Origin: Piezodorus guildinii
Lineage: Eukaryota; Arthropoda; Insecta; Hemiptera; Pentatomidae
Length of the DNA stretch: 64,000 nt
NCBI GenBank assembly: GCA_023052935.1
Contig: CM041297.1
Coordinates: 106,569,563 to 106,633,562, forward strand
Direction: 5' to 3'
Shown here: positions 1 through 10,875 of the stretch, in pieces
Position numbering within the stretch: position 1 is the first letter of the stretch
How the letters are laid out: the number at the start of each line of letters is the position of its first letter
Made by a program: the position numbers and the translations under genes
The notes under the pieces: model-generated
Database searches by the model: none
Told to the model about the DNA's origin: nothing
Seen by the model: the letters and a program-made list of their open reading frames with translations, nothing else

Positions 1-1353
1 GGGCAAAAATCTAATTATGGCTAGGGGTTGCTGAAACCTGCTTATAGATGTATTTTATATCATTTAGGAAACTCTTCAAATTATAGGTAATAAAACTTTT
101 GATTCGGAGTGTCGTGTCTAAAAAAATTTATGTATAGCCCAAAACGCAAAATTTCGCAAAAATTCTTTGTAAGACCAGAAGAATGATGAAACAAAACCTA
201 CAAACAAATCCTTGGGACAACTTGGGGGCTATAAAGTATTCGTTATTGAATAGGGGCTTACATTTGCTAATTGCTAAATTAACTTTACAGGTAGATTGCA
301 ATGTATATTCAATAACGAGTTTGGAAATATAATGTCTTACCTGTCCCAGCAATGTCCATTTTTAAATAAAAGCAAAAAGACTTTGTGCTAAACACACCTT
401 GAACACAATAAATGGCCATCGAATAAAGATAATCCCTCTGCCGGTTATTAGGGACTTGTGCGAACAGGAATGATTCAATCATTTACTATTTATTTGTAAA
501 CACGGTAATGCGGAAAATGTTAGTATTAAGGGTCTTGCCAACTAATAATAAAAAGGTGAAGCACTGGAAAATTCCAAACTTTTGACCACCTAAATTGGCG
601 ATTTTGCCCACTATGCACCGGCCAGCCTATGGACAGAGGAATGACCCAAGAAGAGAGACCGCCTCACCCACGTATCAGGCAGATATGTTTAGTAAAAGAT
701 GAAATCAATATTTATTTATTTACGTAACCAAATAACATATTATAAACCTTATTTTGAAATACAGTACACTACATTTATAAATAACCAGCCTTCATAATTA
801 TTTTAATGTTAAGAGTACCCAGGAACACCCCAGGTCTCAAATCATTTACATCTCTGTTCGGTTAACAAGTATAATTGAGAGTTATATAGACGGTTTTGCG
901 TTGGGTCTTTTAAAAATAAGCAATTTTCTTTAGCTCCATAAAAGAAAGGACAAACAAACCTACGTGACAAAGGTTGCTGTGCTGGTACACCAAGTTATTT
1001 TTGCAGCTTTGTGAAGACAATATATCATTACAGCTCCCTCACTAATGAAGGGGTACAGCAATTAAGAGATCCCTGGGTTAGTTTATAGCACCAATTACGG
1101 CACTCCAATCAAATTGGTTACCCTTCCCTCGTTATGGAGTAGATTGAAAACAATAAATCATTTGAAGAAGAGCTAGAAAATTGCTTGGTTGAAATAAAAA
1201 AATGGATAAGAAATAAATAACAATTCTACAACTCAATTAGTATTTTATTTTTTAGTTTTCAGTTAGAATTGAGGAAATGTATAAAGTAGCATTTCCAGTA
1301 AGCCGATTTTAGTGAGGAAGTTACTTTAACATGTTGGCGTATTGAGGATGTAT
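1..1353. other. AT-rich DNA without recognised features
   Basis: No open frame with a recognisable domain, RNA gene or repeat with visible ends was found on either strand. A slightly GC-richer patch around 600-680 has no identifiable structure. Open frames here are under 80 codons and look like chance frames. Confidence 0.6.
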
Positions 1354-1354
1354 T

Positions 1355-1546
1355 GTCGACTGTAGAAACTATTAGAGGTGGAATAATCAGGAGTCAGTCT
1401 TTTTCTAAATATTTTAATTTTGGCCCGATGTTTTATAGGCTCACAAATGCCCCTTTATGGGCCCACAAAACGTCGGCAAAATTAAAATATTTAAAAAAAA
1501 ATACTGACTCCTGTTTATTCCACCCATAATAGTTTCTACAGTCGAC
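1355..1546. repeat. Large inverted repeat made of Penelope-type terminal sequence
   Basis: Two arms of about 80 bp (roughly 1355-1435 and 1468-1546) are reverse complements with few mismatches. Both outer ends carry GTCGAC, followed inward by a shared actattag/ggtgga-like stretch and a caggagtcag block. The inner ends read towards AAAACGTCGGC and AAAACATCGGG, resembling the GAAACGTC ends of hammerhead-bearing retroelement repeats elsewhere in the window. A third, direct copy of the inner part follows at about 1613-1660. I infer two head-to-head ends of a decayed Penelope-like element. Confidence 0.6.
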
Positions 1547-1583
1547 TATACTTCCAGCTTATGCTTGGACATGGCTCAGTAAT

Positions 1584-1622
1584 GCCCTGATGATGGCTCA
1601 CATGCTTGAGCCGAAACATCAG
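1584..1622 (+). ncRNA. Hammerhead-ribozyme-like motif (type I-like, minimal)
   Basis: CTGATGA (1587-1593) is followed by one T, a 5-bp helix GGCTC (1595-1599) / GAGCC (1608-1612), then GAAAC (1613-1617) and ATC (1618-1620). This matches the order of a hammerhead core: CUGANGA, helix II, GAAA, very short helix III, cleavage triplet. Deviations are an extra T between the core and helix II and ATC in place of the usual GTC, so activity is doubtful. Minimal hammerheads that may act as dimers are known from the terminal repeats of Penelope-like elements, which fits the flanking inverted repeat. Confidence 0.5.
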
Positions 1623-2274
1623 CAAAATTAAAATATTTAGAAAAAGACTGACTCCTGATTATTGTGCTTAAATACGAAATTTCAGTATCGTACGACTTTT
1701 CGTATTCGTGCTAGACTTACCACACACGCACAGACCTTTTTGTGGGACTTGGTCATTTGGGTTGGTGGTACACATAGCAATTTTTTTTTTATGGACTTGC
1801 CATTTGTATAGGAAATTCAGACATTTAGGAATCAGCTTATAGTTGTTCACAAAGATAAAACTCAGTTTCTTTTCCAAGTAAACAAAAAAACATATGTTTT
1901 AATTAGTAATGAAATATACATTGTACTTAATTGAAATCTATATTATTAAAGTGAATTTAATTTTCAAATTCATATTCTATGCTTATATGATCAAGATATT
2001 CTTTTCGATTTCGCTTTACTGCGATTTAAATATTGACAGTAAGATCATCATGATTTGACTTAAATATTTTCTTGGAAAGTAATGTATTAATATTTACAAG
2101 TATCAATATTTTAAAGTCAAGATAATTAAGATATTCATTAAATTAATTTTTTATACAGTAAGAGGTAAGCTCTTAGATATTGTTTTTCTACCATGTCTTT
2201 ACTCATTCATTTGCAAATGATATAAACGAATTGATATTGTTATCCTATCTCTAATAGACAGGTATACATCTATA

Positions 2275-2321
2275 TGCGCATGCGCCAGTCTAGAGCATGT
2301 TGGTGACGTTACCATGGTTAC
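2275..2321. promoter_or_regulatory. NRF1-like palindrome with nearby X-box-like site
   Basis: TGCGCATGCGCC at 2275-2286 matches the NRF1 consensus YGCGCAYGCGCR except at the last base. At 2308-2321, GTTACCATGGTTAC matches an RFX X-box with one mismatch in the second half. A CRE-half-like tgacgtta overlaps just upstream of it. In other animals these motifs often mark promoters, including those of ciliary genes. No coding frame or transcript evidence is visible nearby, so this is a motif observation only. Confidence 0.25.
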
Positions 2322-3762
2322 AAAATCAAAACTTTTACCCATGCCCAAAATGCATAACGCGCCTAAAGAAGTTTTCACTTAAAAAAATATAAATATATAT
2401 TTATATTTTCATGTTAGATCTAAAAGTCAGTTTCATAATATTAGTGAAGGGGTTAGGCTGAAGTCACTGACATTTGAAAAGGTCACCCTACGGTCTATGG
2501 AAATCTGTAGGTATCTTGCCTACTTTAACCAAAAATATTTCACGCAGAATAATTCATTCATGTTTAATATCTTTTATGCATTATAATATTACTATCAACA
2601 AAATGTAAATTATCGTTTTGTTTCATAATTTCTTATGTAGATTCCGAAAACGCTTTTGATTCATTTTGGTTACTATTATTACAATTTATTTCGGGCGATA
2701 TTTGGACTCGGTGAGAATGTGACCCTAGAACGGTCGATGGTGACCCTCCTGGAGGGTGTTTGTCGGAGAGTAGAGCAAGAGGGATTGATCACTGCTAGGG
2801 CAACGGAGCCGCATTATGACAGTCACTGAGGCCCCATTGGGATAGGTCTCGGTATCTCTTACAAGAAGTGAGAGGTGGCATTCAAATACAATTATTAATT
2901 GTTTTACTCAAAGGAAATACAGCACATGTTTAAGTTAAATTAGGAACACGATATCAAAAGCTAATGATACAGTTCAGAATTCTTGTAGAAATAGAAAAAA
3001 ACAATAAGGGAATTATAAGCTATTATTATTAACATTCAGCAAGCTATTACATTCTAAGAGAGGGTTTAATAAAGAAATAGGTATTGAATGGATCCATTAG
3101 AAAACGTCCTGACCATGCCGCTTAACAATGTCTATTTTCAAGATTTGTTACCAGTTATTTTGTATCTTTTTTTTAATATAACACCGTGGATACAAAACAA
3201 TTCTGACATATTTTGTTAGTTTTGAAGCCATTTTAAGTCAGATTAGTGGCTGAAAACATGTGTTGGGAAAATCGCTTTAACTCTAGTAATTTTGAAAATA
3301 TCAAATCTAAAAAAAAACTAACGATATGTTAAGGGTGTGATTTATATTTTTTGTCCTCACAATACATCACCTAAACAGTAAAGAAAGTAGTTTATAAAAT
3401 TATGAAAAATCAATAAACATAACGATTGATGTTTTTTATAGCAAGTAGATTGATGACTAAGCTATATACGAGTATAAAAAAAACAAAAAAAACCTAAATC
3501 AAAATAAAATAAAAAATCTAAGCTGGTTCTCTTTCCCTTAATAAACATTTAATTCACTATAATTCTCGATTTTTAGTAATTTTCGAAAATATTTTAAACC
3601 ACGGTCTTCCCTATTTAGGTAATGTGTAGTAAGATGAAACAATTGATTTTCAGAAACAATTCTTTATTGAGTAATTTCCAGTAAAGGTCCAATTTAGGAC
3701 ATTTTTAATAGTGATAAAGTACTACATTCACAAGATCATGGATCATGTCATCATGGATCTAA

Positions 3763-3799
3763 AGCATTTAGTGCTTCCTTTCCTGTGGCACTAAATGCT
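3763..3799. other. Perfect 12-bp hairpin
   Basis: AGCATTTAGTGC (3763-3774) is the exact reverse complement of GCACTAAATGCT (3788-3799), with a 13-nt loop. It is too short for a typical miRNA precursor and has no T-run just downstream to suggest a Pol III end. Function unknown. Confidence 0.4.
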
Positions 3800-5036
3800 G
3801 AGATGTCCACAAATATAGTCGATCAATCGGTATCAAGGCAAAACACTTCTTGAAAACATTTGAAGTTATTCCGTTCTAGAAGTTCACTTATTTTGGTTTT
3901 TATGTGGACGTACCAGCGTGTATCTAGAAGCATGTTGTTTGGGCATTTACCCAATACATGAGCAGGAGTTTTTGAAAAAAAAAAAAATTAGCACACCCTT
4001 GTCATATTGTTACTTTTTAATTTTATTTAATCTTCAAAATTACCAGAGTATCTAATTTATTTGTGTGCTCGAGTTAATAAAGATAAATACAAATTACAAT
4101 ATGATCGGATCAAATTAATTCTAAATAACATAATTTATACTAAAATCGAAAATATCCCAACATAATAAGATAAAGACAAATTTTCCTTTACTTCTACTTG
4201 TTTAAAACGAATAAAATTGGATTAACCAAGCATATTTTCAATCAGAGAAGACTATGAAAGACAAGGCTGGAATTCAAAATTAATTTCTGTATAATAAATG
4301 TATTAAATAGAAAAGTGAAAGATTTCGAAAGAAAGAGATAAAGAATATTGAAAAGAATGCAGAGATACTGGTCCGAAATAAAAGCAAAAAGAGACATCCG
4401 AAAATAAATGATAGATTCAACGTCTTTCAAGGAGAACTATTCGAAAATAAAAACAAAATAAACATAAATATCAAATTTAATTAATACAAATATACGTGAT
4501 GTAAGAAATTAGTTTGAAATTAAAATAATTATTCATAAGATAATTATGGAAACCTACTTAAAAATATAATGAAAAGGACAATGTACAGTTAAAAATAAAA
4601 AAAAGTAATGTTTCGTATATAGGAAAGTTATCACTGGTAAAAGAAAAATCTGCTCTTGCTAACGATATATTATACGTATGCATCAATATATTTTTTTTAC
4701 GGATATGTGTTTGAATCATAAATTATCCCTGAATGGGGGAAAAATAATAGTTACGGTTTTTAAACGAGACTTTTGACATTAAAACCAATATAGCTCCTAT
4801 AAGGTCAGTTCTAGCAACAACTCTCTGTAAAAAATCTGGTACGGACAACACACGACTTACCTCCATTTTTAAAATCAATGAAAGAATTTTAAATACACTT
4901 AAAGATAAAAAACGTGAAACTATTAAAGAATCAGTTAGTTTTATCTGCTTTTCATCACTCTATTAACTTTTACAAGCTCTTGTGTATTAGATAATTTTTT
5001 TTTTTCTAAAATCGTTAGCTTTCCAACGGTATATTA

Positions 5037-5167
5037 GGGGTACTCACTGCGTTTGCTATAGCATGCTATTTGTGTTATTTTGCTAAACCCGTCGAGTTTC
5101 TACAGTTATTTCCTGTAGAAAATTGATGGGTTTCAGCACATGCTATAGCAAACGTAGTGAGTACCCC
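5037..5167. mobile_element. Foldback MITE, copy A
   Basis: This 131-bp element has inverted ends GGGGTACTCACT.../...GTGAGTACCCC, extended by further inverted sequence (gtttgctatagcatgct). It sits in R1 between direct repeats TATTA (5032-5036 and 5168-5172), a likely 5-bp target duplication. A second copy in inverse orientation is at 44748-44892. No coding capacity. Superfamily not determined. Confidence 0.7.
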
Positions 5168-5172
5168 TATTA

Positions 5173-5765
5173 TTATTTATTTATTTAACGCCACTTTATG
5201 CTACTATGGCTAATCGGACGATGCTACAGTGGGAGTCCTAAATTTTGCCTATCCAGGTTTTATTAGGATAGGATCTTTAACGAGTACTGACATCGCACAG
5301 GCCGGGACCACCTTTAACGTTACCTCCGAAGGACTGCCTAACTAAGGATTTTTTTACTCCCATTAAAATCCCATTTTTACTCCTTGGGAGCCTGTGGTTG
5401 ATGATTAGCGCGCTAGTCTCTCATGCTAGAGATCGTGAGTTCGAATCCCAGTCCCGGTGGGGCTTTTATAAGGATTTAAATAAATGGGACTCACTCACAG
5501 TCTCTCCCCCGGGTATGTGAGACTCGTCAGCCAAATGGTGGCCACTCACAAAATTAGGTGTAGGAAGTGATGACCCTACACTATAAAATACATCACGAAC
5601 GTGGTGTAATCTCGCAGGAGATTACACGCGAGGCCAGGGCCTACACGCCTGTCGCGCCACTGAAAGAAGAAGAAGATTAAAAAATCCTAGGACCACCTGC
5701 GGGTTTGAACCCGTGACCTTTAGCGTGGGAGGCTGTTACGCTAGCCACCCAGCTACAAGTGATCC
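5173..5765 (-). mobile_element. tRNA-derived SINE (SINE-A), minus strand, interrupted
   Basis: The 5' part on the minus strand is tRNA-like: an A-box-like GTGGCTAGCGTA and a B-box GGGTTCAAACCC between 5693 and 5760. The body (about 5180-5345) ends in a gtTAAATAAATAA-like 3' tail at the low-coordinate end. Flanking direct repeats GAGTACCCCTATTA (5159-5172) and GAGTACCCTATTA (5766-5778) look like a target-site duplication, as in LINE-driven retroposition. Since the left repeat overlaps the MITE end, this SINE landed in the MITE after the MITE landed in R1. Other copies: 34420-34650, 35285-35525, 37935-38165, 46150-46425. Confidence 0.7.
5372..5675 (+). mobile_element. tRNA-like SINE (SINE-B) nested inside SINE-A
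   Basis: A roughly 300-bp plus-strand insertion splits SINE-A. Its start carries tRNA-like sequence (about 5391-5460) with a B-box GAGTTCGAATCCC, and its 3' end is a GAA-rich run (gaaagaagaagaag). Direct repeats ATTAAAATCC (5362-5371) and ATTAAAAAATCC (5676-5687) flank it and are single in the uninterrupted SINE-A copy at 46.34 kb. This is the innermost layer of the nest. The partner LINE is unknown. Confidence 0.6.
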
Positions 5766-6396
5766 GAGTACCCTATTATAAGTGTATATTACTGTTGCTA
5801 TGTTCAAAATAAAAATATTGAATTAAAAAAATATGTTTTCAGTTTTCTCCATGAGTTGTTTTTTAAATTCGCAAAACTTACATATTTAGCTGTTATTTAT
5901 CAATGCTAACAAGATAATTTGGTTATTTTTATAGAATCTACAAAATTAAAGGTAATTTAGAGGAAGACAATTTAAAATATCGGCTTTTAAGTCCTGTCAG
6001 ACCATTTTAATCAGAATGAAACATACATGGCATTTAAGCCTATTATTTTTACATCGATATAGCGAGTTTAATCAGAATCGTATGAACCGTTTTCGAGAAA
6101 ATCGAAAAAAGGTGCAAAATGCATGTAATAAAGTGGCTCTTCTGGTAAGCTCATTTTAATGAAAAAAGTTTTGTAATGCCCCGGGCGTATATTTGTCTGA
6201 AATATGAAATTTTAGTTTCATAGGACTTACCGTTTCCACTCGGGTTCACCACACACACACAGACCTTTTTGCGGGACTTGGTTATTTGGACTCAGGGGAC
6301 CCTAAAAAGTGTATTTCCGTTGAAAACTGGAATTCAAAAATGTTTACGATCGCAATACTTTCCCTTACTATATATAGTAAGTGAAAGTAAAAATAA

Positions 6397-7595
6397 AATG
6401 AGTTCAAAACGTAACCTACTTAAAGGGTAGGTTTTAGCTACAAATGTTATCTTCAATAAATATCTTCAAATTTTCAATGTAAGAACACCGACACGGCTTT
6501 TTTGACAGAGGGTGTCTCAATACTTAATAAAGTTAAGCAAAACATGACTTTTTTCATTCGAACCACTATAACTCCTAGTAACAGTAGGTCCTAGCGACAA
6601 ATATAATAAAAAATACTTTTCTCCAAATTTCTGTTATGGAAACTACAATTTTTGATTTTCAAATTTTGATCCAGTTAACACCAACTGAGGTAAAGTATGT
6701 CAAAAAAGAGTCAACTCTAAAAAAATTAGTTAAAACGAGAATATTTTCATTTAAAATAACATAGTCCCTCAACAGTAGGTTCTTGGGACAAATGTTATGT
6801 AACAAAAAATATTCGCCCCTAATTTTCTGATGTGTGAAATATCGACAAATTTTCGATCCAAGCAAAACCGACAGAGCTAGAGCGTGTAAAACTGAGGGTA
6901 AAAAATAGTTACACAATGAAAGTTACAGACTCAACTTAGAATAAAAAAATAAAATAAAAACAGTCCTTAAAATATTAAAATAGGGCATATTTTTTAAATA
7001 GTAATGTAAAATTAGTCATTTTCGTGTCTAACCAACCCTCCCTGCTGTATAAAGGCAGTTAGACTTATGCTATTTCGGAACGATTCTTGCATCGGGAGGA
7101 TATTTTCTATATTAATAAGTGTCCTTTTTAGTGTGGTAATCCTAGTTACCCATGAGTTATTTCGATTCGTATACTTTTAAAAGGAGAATCGAGTCAAAAA
7201 TGGTGGTTCTCTTCCATATCCTAGTTACAATATATGCCAATTGTTAAGAACCATTTTTAACGAAAATAACGATTTTAATTTAGAATGAAAAAAAAATTAT
7301 TAAATCAGTCCTTAAAATATGGGAATCGGGCAGATATGTCCAGCCAAGACATATCTATTTCAAATATAGTTGACAGTTTGTATTACCGACAAGGCACAAA
7401 GTATTTAGTAATATATAGCGGAAATTATCCTCAACCTAATCGCACACAACTCTGAATTTTATACCGTTGTCATGTAACATGTAAAATAAGAGTGCGAAAG
7501 CCTGTATCGTTACTATCTCTTTTAGTTTGAATTAGTAAATATCTAAACTGAAGTAAAGGTTTTTTAATGTAAAGAAAGATGAGATAAAGCCAATT
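6397..7595. other. AT-rich DNA, no gene seen
   Basis: Only short chance frames on both strands. Around 6560-6900 there are several tacagtaggt/ctagcgacaa-like imperfect reiterations, but no unit could be defined. Confidence 0.5.
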
Positions 7596-7599
7596 TTAT

Positions 7600-7976
7600 T
7601 TGAACCCAACCTGTTTGTCCCGAGGGCTGGAACCCCGACCCAGATTCAGCTCCTCCATCCAGGCAGCAACGATCCTCCCAACATCGCAGACTGATCCCTT
7701 CCCCACCCCTCCTGGTGACCTGCCAGATGTTTTCCTCCCTTGGCAGTCACCGGCGCTATTGACTTTATGCCTGTTTGCTCTTTTGCAGGAGATTTGGTGC
7801 ACCGTTTGCCAAGGATCCGATGGGTCCATTTTAATTTATAGCCGAGTTTGTTTTGTTGAGGCCGGTCCCAGTGAATCAGCATTTCTAATTTACACCCTTG
7901 TACTGTTGGGAAGAGTGAGAAGGGAAGTATATTGCTTTCAAGGGACAGCTCGTTAAACTTGGGTCGTTCCAGTTTC

Positions 7977-8022
<46 letters not shown>
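7600..8022. repeat. GC-richer block ending in a 42-base T run
   Basis: About 380 bp of clearly higher GC than its surroundings, open in more than one frame on both strands (frames of about 110-118 codons), and ending in roughly 42 consecutive Ts (about 7980-8021). Open frames on both strands reflect base composition, and no domain is recognisable in any. The sharp homopolymer edge suggests a retroposed fragment (poly-A end on the minus strand) or a SINE-like unit. No target duplication was found. Confidence 0.35.
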
Positions 8023-8023
<1 letters not shown>

Positions 8024-8439
8024 AGAGCGATTAACCTAAATTCTAAACGAGTTTTTGTACTTTCGTGTGCTTATCTTAGCTAATTTTCTTATATATAAAA
8101 TCGCTAACTTTTACCCGACAAACGATGTCGAACCTGTTAGATGGATTTTACAAAGATAATCATATAATATAGTATTATATTATTATAGTAATATAAGATA
8201 TTGTATAACAAATTCTTTGCACCTCCATGTAACTCTCAAAATACTCTGTCAGCACTGACATTCCCCCATCAACTTTTTTTTTTCACTGACAACCCTATTC
8301 ACTTCAAATATAATTACATTAAAAAAAAAAATGAAATGAAAATAAATTTTTTTCTGAGGCGAGTAGTCCTTCAAGAATAACTGGTCTTTTAAGACTTCAG
8401 TTTAACAATATAACAGAATATTACATGTGTTGGGGAGAT

Positions 8440-8640
8440 TGTTTGTACAGGAGATGAAGAAATAATTGAAGTTTAAAGGGGTTAATGATGAGGCTGTATG
8501 AATGGATGGGTACAAGGAATACCAAAATATAGGGTAGTACAGATAACAAAGGATTTTTTGAAGAAGACGGATCTGTGGGAAGGTATATACAAGTTTATAG
8601 GATGGGATCTAATGCTTACTGAATGGACAGAGGAACAAGT
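8440..8640 (-). pseudogene. Possible Jockey-type LINE fragment
   Basis: The minus strand around 8500-8560 reads KSFVICTTLYFGIP, similar in spacing to the conserved C-terminal [KR]SF.IR....WN..P block of Jockey-like reverse transcriptases found intact elsewhere here. It is heavily decayed with stops. Weak call. Confidence 0.3.
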
Positions 8641-10429
8641 GGTAAGTATATCAAGTATGTAAGATTTTTTTTGTTGTGTAAGATCGGAAAAAGAGAGACG
8701 CTAAAATTTAACGGCCATATTAACTTTTCTGATATTTTCCACCACTTTCTTTTCTTTTTTTTTCCTTATACATTGCAGTTTTATATTTATGTTTTCAACG
8801 ATTGCTTTTTATCCTATAATATAATATTTTAGTCACTTCTATACCATCTGGATTTTATTTTTACGAGAAATAAACTGGGATAATCATTTTTATTGTTAAT
8901 AAAAATGATATTAAGTTCAAATAAAATAAAATTTAATCTGCTTTACTTTTGTTTGATTTCATGTTAGACAGCTAGACGGCATTTACCATAGGGATTTACG
9001 ATATAATATTGGGTCAATCTGGATGTAGTTAAAATGAAATGCTTTTTATAAATTGATCACGAGTTAGGTTATTACTGAAGACAGATGGTGCATGAGATCA
9101 GCCAAGCGTAAAGGTGACCTCTATGATTATTTTAATAGCTGTAGCCAATAAATTATACAATATATAAAGACTTATGACACTTCCATATAATGAAACTAAT
9201 AAACTATCAATTTTGGTTTAAAGTTTCCAATAATGAGCCTTCGTAATCGACCAAAAAAATAATTACCTCCCCTTCAATCCAAAATTTTAGGGCTTACATT
9301 TCAAGATGCATAGCGCCCGAATAACGCATAAACAAATTCGTCTGCCTGCAATCCGCCGCAAGATTGCAAGCAGCTTCTCTCCGAAACTTCTGGACTATTT
9401 TTTCGAAAATTGGCTCAAAGAAATCATAGCATCCGACGAGTATCCAGACATCTAGACGCTGATATCAGCCGATTATTTTTAAAATGGCGCCGATTAAAAA
9501 TGGTTTAATTCAATAAATCAGTTATTTTTGAAGATAGAAAAAATATTTATTAGTATTTTATATTTAAGAAAGCTCTATTAATAATTAAAATTAAAGTTTA
9601 CTCACAAGTCACCCATTAGTCGGTTATTTTTAAAGATAGAGAAAAAAATCGTTTTTAAAATTGAGTTCTAGTATCAGGACACAGCGAAGAAAAAAAAAAT
9701 TATTCACATGAAACCTATTGGTCTTGAAGGTGAAAAACATTTCTGTTAAGTGCGTACAACTTTCCAATAAGTGAGCGAAACGTTTCTTTATCGATCTTTA
9801 TCCAGGATAGGATCTGATGTGGTCGTTTTCTCGCAATGCTTTTTACCTAGAATATTTGTTAACTGTTTAAATCTGTTCTTTGAGGTACAGTATGTAGATA
9901 ATTCTACCATTTATCCAAGGTTGTTTGTACTATGATCAGTTATAAGTATGATAATCTAACTTCTACACATCATTTTCACACCCCCTACAACCGCAGCCAT
10001 TGATATCTCGTTAGGAATGCTAAGCCATGCCGTGGTTCCGGCACGAAGCAGACGACACGCCGACAGTAGCCTTGACAAAGAGCTACACCATGGTGCACTA
10101 TAGTTATCGATCAGTAAGGAGTGAGTCAACGCTTATCTCCCGATCTGGGATCTCTTTGCCGGAACATTAAGTGAGTCGGACCCTAGCCGTGGAGGGGCTT
10201 ATCGCCGCTCTGTTGTGCCTCGGGCCCAGGGGTCGTGGTGCCAGCTGGGCCAATTTCTTTGGGAATCATTCGGTGACAGGCAGTGCTTAATTAAAATTTA
10301 TGGAACGTGGTGAGATAGGAAGACTCTTGGTAATGAAGCGTCTTTTATAGATATTTGGTTTTAATTAATTAAATAATAATTTTATTCCAACTTAGTGAAC
10401 TGAATAAACTGAAAGGCTTATGAAACAGG
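8641..10429. other. Unrecognised DNA with an imperfect reiterated motif and a GC-richer block
   Basis: No gene seen. At 9520-9680 the phrase cggttatttttaaagatagagaaa appears twice imperfectly. The same phrase recurs at 28.6-29.0, 30.3 and 31.2 kb, so it marks another old repeat. At about 10000-10275 lies a GC-richer block with no tRNA boxes, domain or long frame that I can identify. Confidence 0.45.
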
Positions 10430-10432
10430 TAT

Positions 10433-10495
10433 ATTGAAGTGGTTCAATCCAGTTTCTCGGCGAAAATATTTCCTGAGAGTATTCCTATTCCGCAC
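10433..10495. repeat. Left member of a 2.4-kb-spaced inverted repeat pair
   Basis: About 60 bp centred on TCCAGTTTCTCGGCGA recurs as its reverse complement at about 12880-12940. It may be two unrelated copies of one repeat in opposite orientation, or terminal repeats of a larger decayed element. Confidence 0.45.
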
Positions 10496-10529
10496 CTTCA
10501 ATACTAAAAATCATCCAACATTCTTGACC

Positions 10530-10682
10530 ACGGACACACAGCGACCTTTCTGCGGGACTTAGTCTTCTGGACTCAGGGGACCCTAAAACGTGTATTTCTG
10601 GTGAAAAACTAGAAAGCGAAAATTTTCACTATCGAAATACTTTATCTTACTATATACTTCATATATAGGTAATTGAAAGTAA
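10530..10682 (-). mobile_element. R1 fragment, minus strand
   Basis: Carries the R1 5' part on the minus strand: the ctgcgggacttagtc box, the ggggaccctaaaacgtgtat box and the terminal aattgaaagta. The rest of the element is absent. Confidence 0.6.
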
Positions 10683-10739
10683 ACAAAATATTTTTTTCTT
10701 CATATGCATCTAACCTTTCTTGTTTTTTATTTTTTAAAC

Positions 10740-10875
10740 AGACAGAAAGAAGTTGAATAGACGGGATTTGAGAGTTGTATGGGTATCACGAATATGAGAA
10801 GGATTAGAGTTTCAATTGGAAGAGGATCGGATTGTGAAAGATCCGTCGAAAGCTGCAAGCTGAAAGTTACATTGA
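10740..10875 (-). pseudogene. Jockey-type LINE C-terminal fragment
   Basis: The minus strand reads AFDGSFTIRSSSN*NSNPSHIRD, the block just before the C-terminus of Jockey-like reverse transcriptases, with an in-frame stop. It directly borders the R1 fragment at 10530-10682. Decayed retroelement remnant, not a host gene. Confidence 0.55.

Larger units (their letters stand above)
1667..4828. other. AT-rich DNA, mostly unrecognised
   Basis: No gene was recognised. The stretch holds the regulatory-like pair at 2275-2321, a GC-richer unassigned block at about 2690-2870 (no frame, no tRNA-like boxes seen) and a perfect small hairpin at 3763-3799. The rest is low-complexity AT-rich sequence. Confidence 0.5.
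4829..6396 (-). mobile_element. R1 interspersed repeat (about 1.1 kb family), nested copy
   Basis: R1 is a non-coding repeat seen more than ten times here. Its 5' end reads ACTTTCACTTACCT. Near the 3' end is the complement AGGTAAGTGAAAGT followed by a conserved tail of about 27 bases ending CACCAGATTTTT. Landmarks include a 'cccgcaaaaaggtctgtgtg' box and a 'ctcaaaaacggctca' box. This minus-strand copy is split: 4829-5036 and 5774-6396 are R1, and 5037-5773 is younger inserted DNA. No transposase is seen. Class unresolved: the inverted terminal/subterminal sequences suggest a non-autonomous DNA transposon. Confidence 0.65.

Noticed and set aside
7600..7978. Overlapping 110-118-codon frames on opposite strands as a host gene
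   Set aside because: Neither shows a domain, plausible start context or splice signals. Open frames on both strands follow from the local GC rise.
9773..9800. GCGAAACGTTTC as another hammerhead end
   Set aside because: No helix II or CTGA-type core precedes it on either strand.
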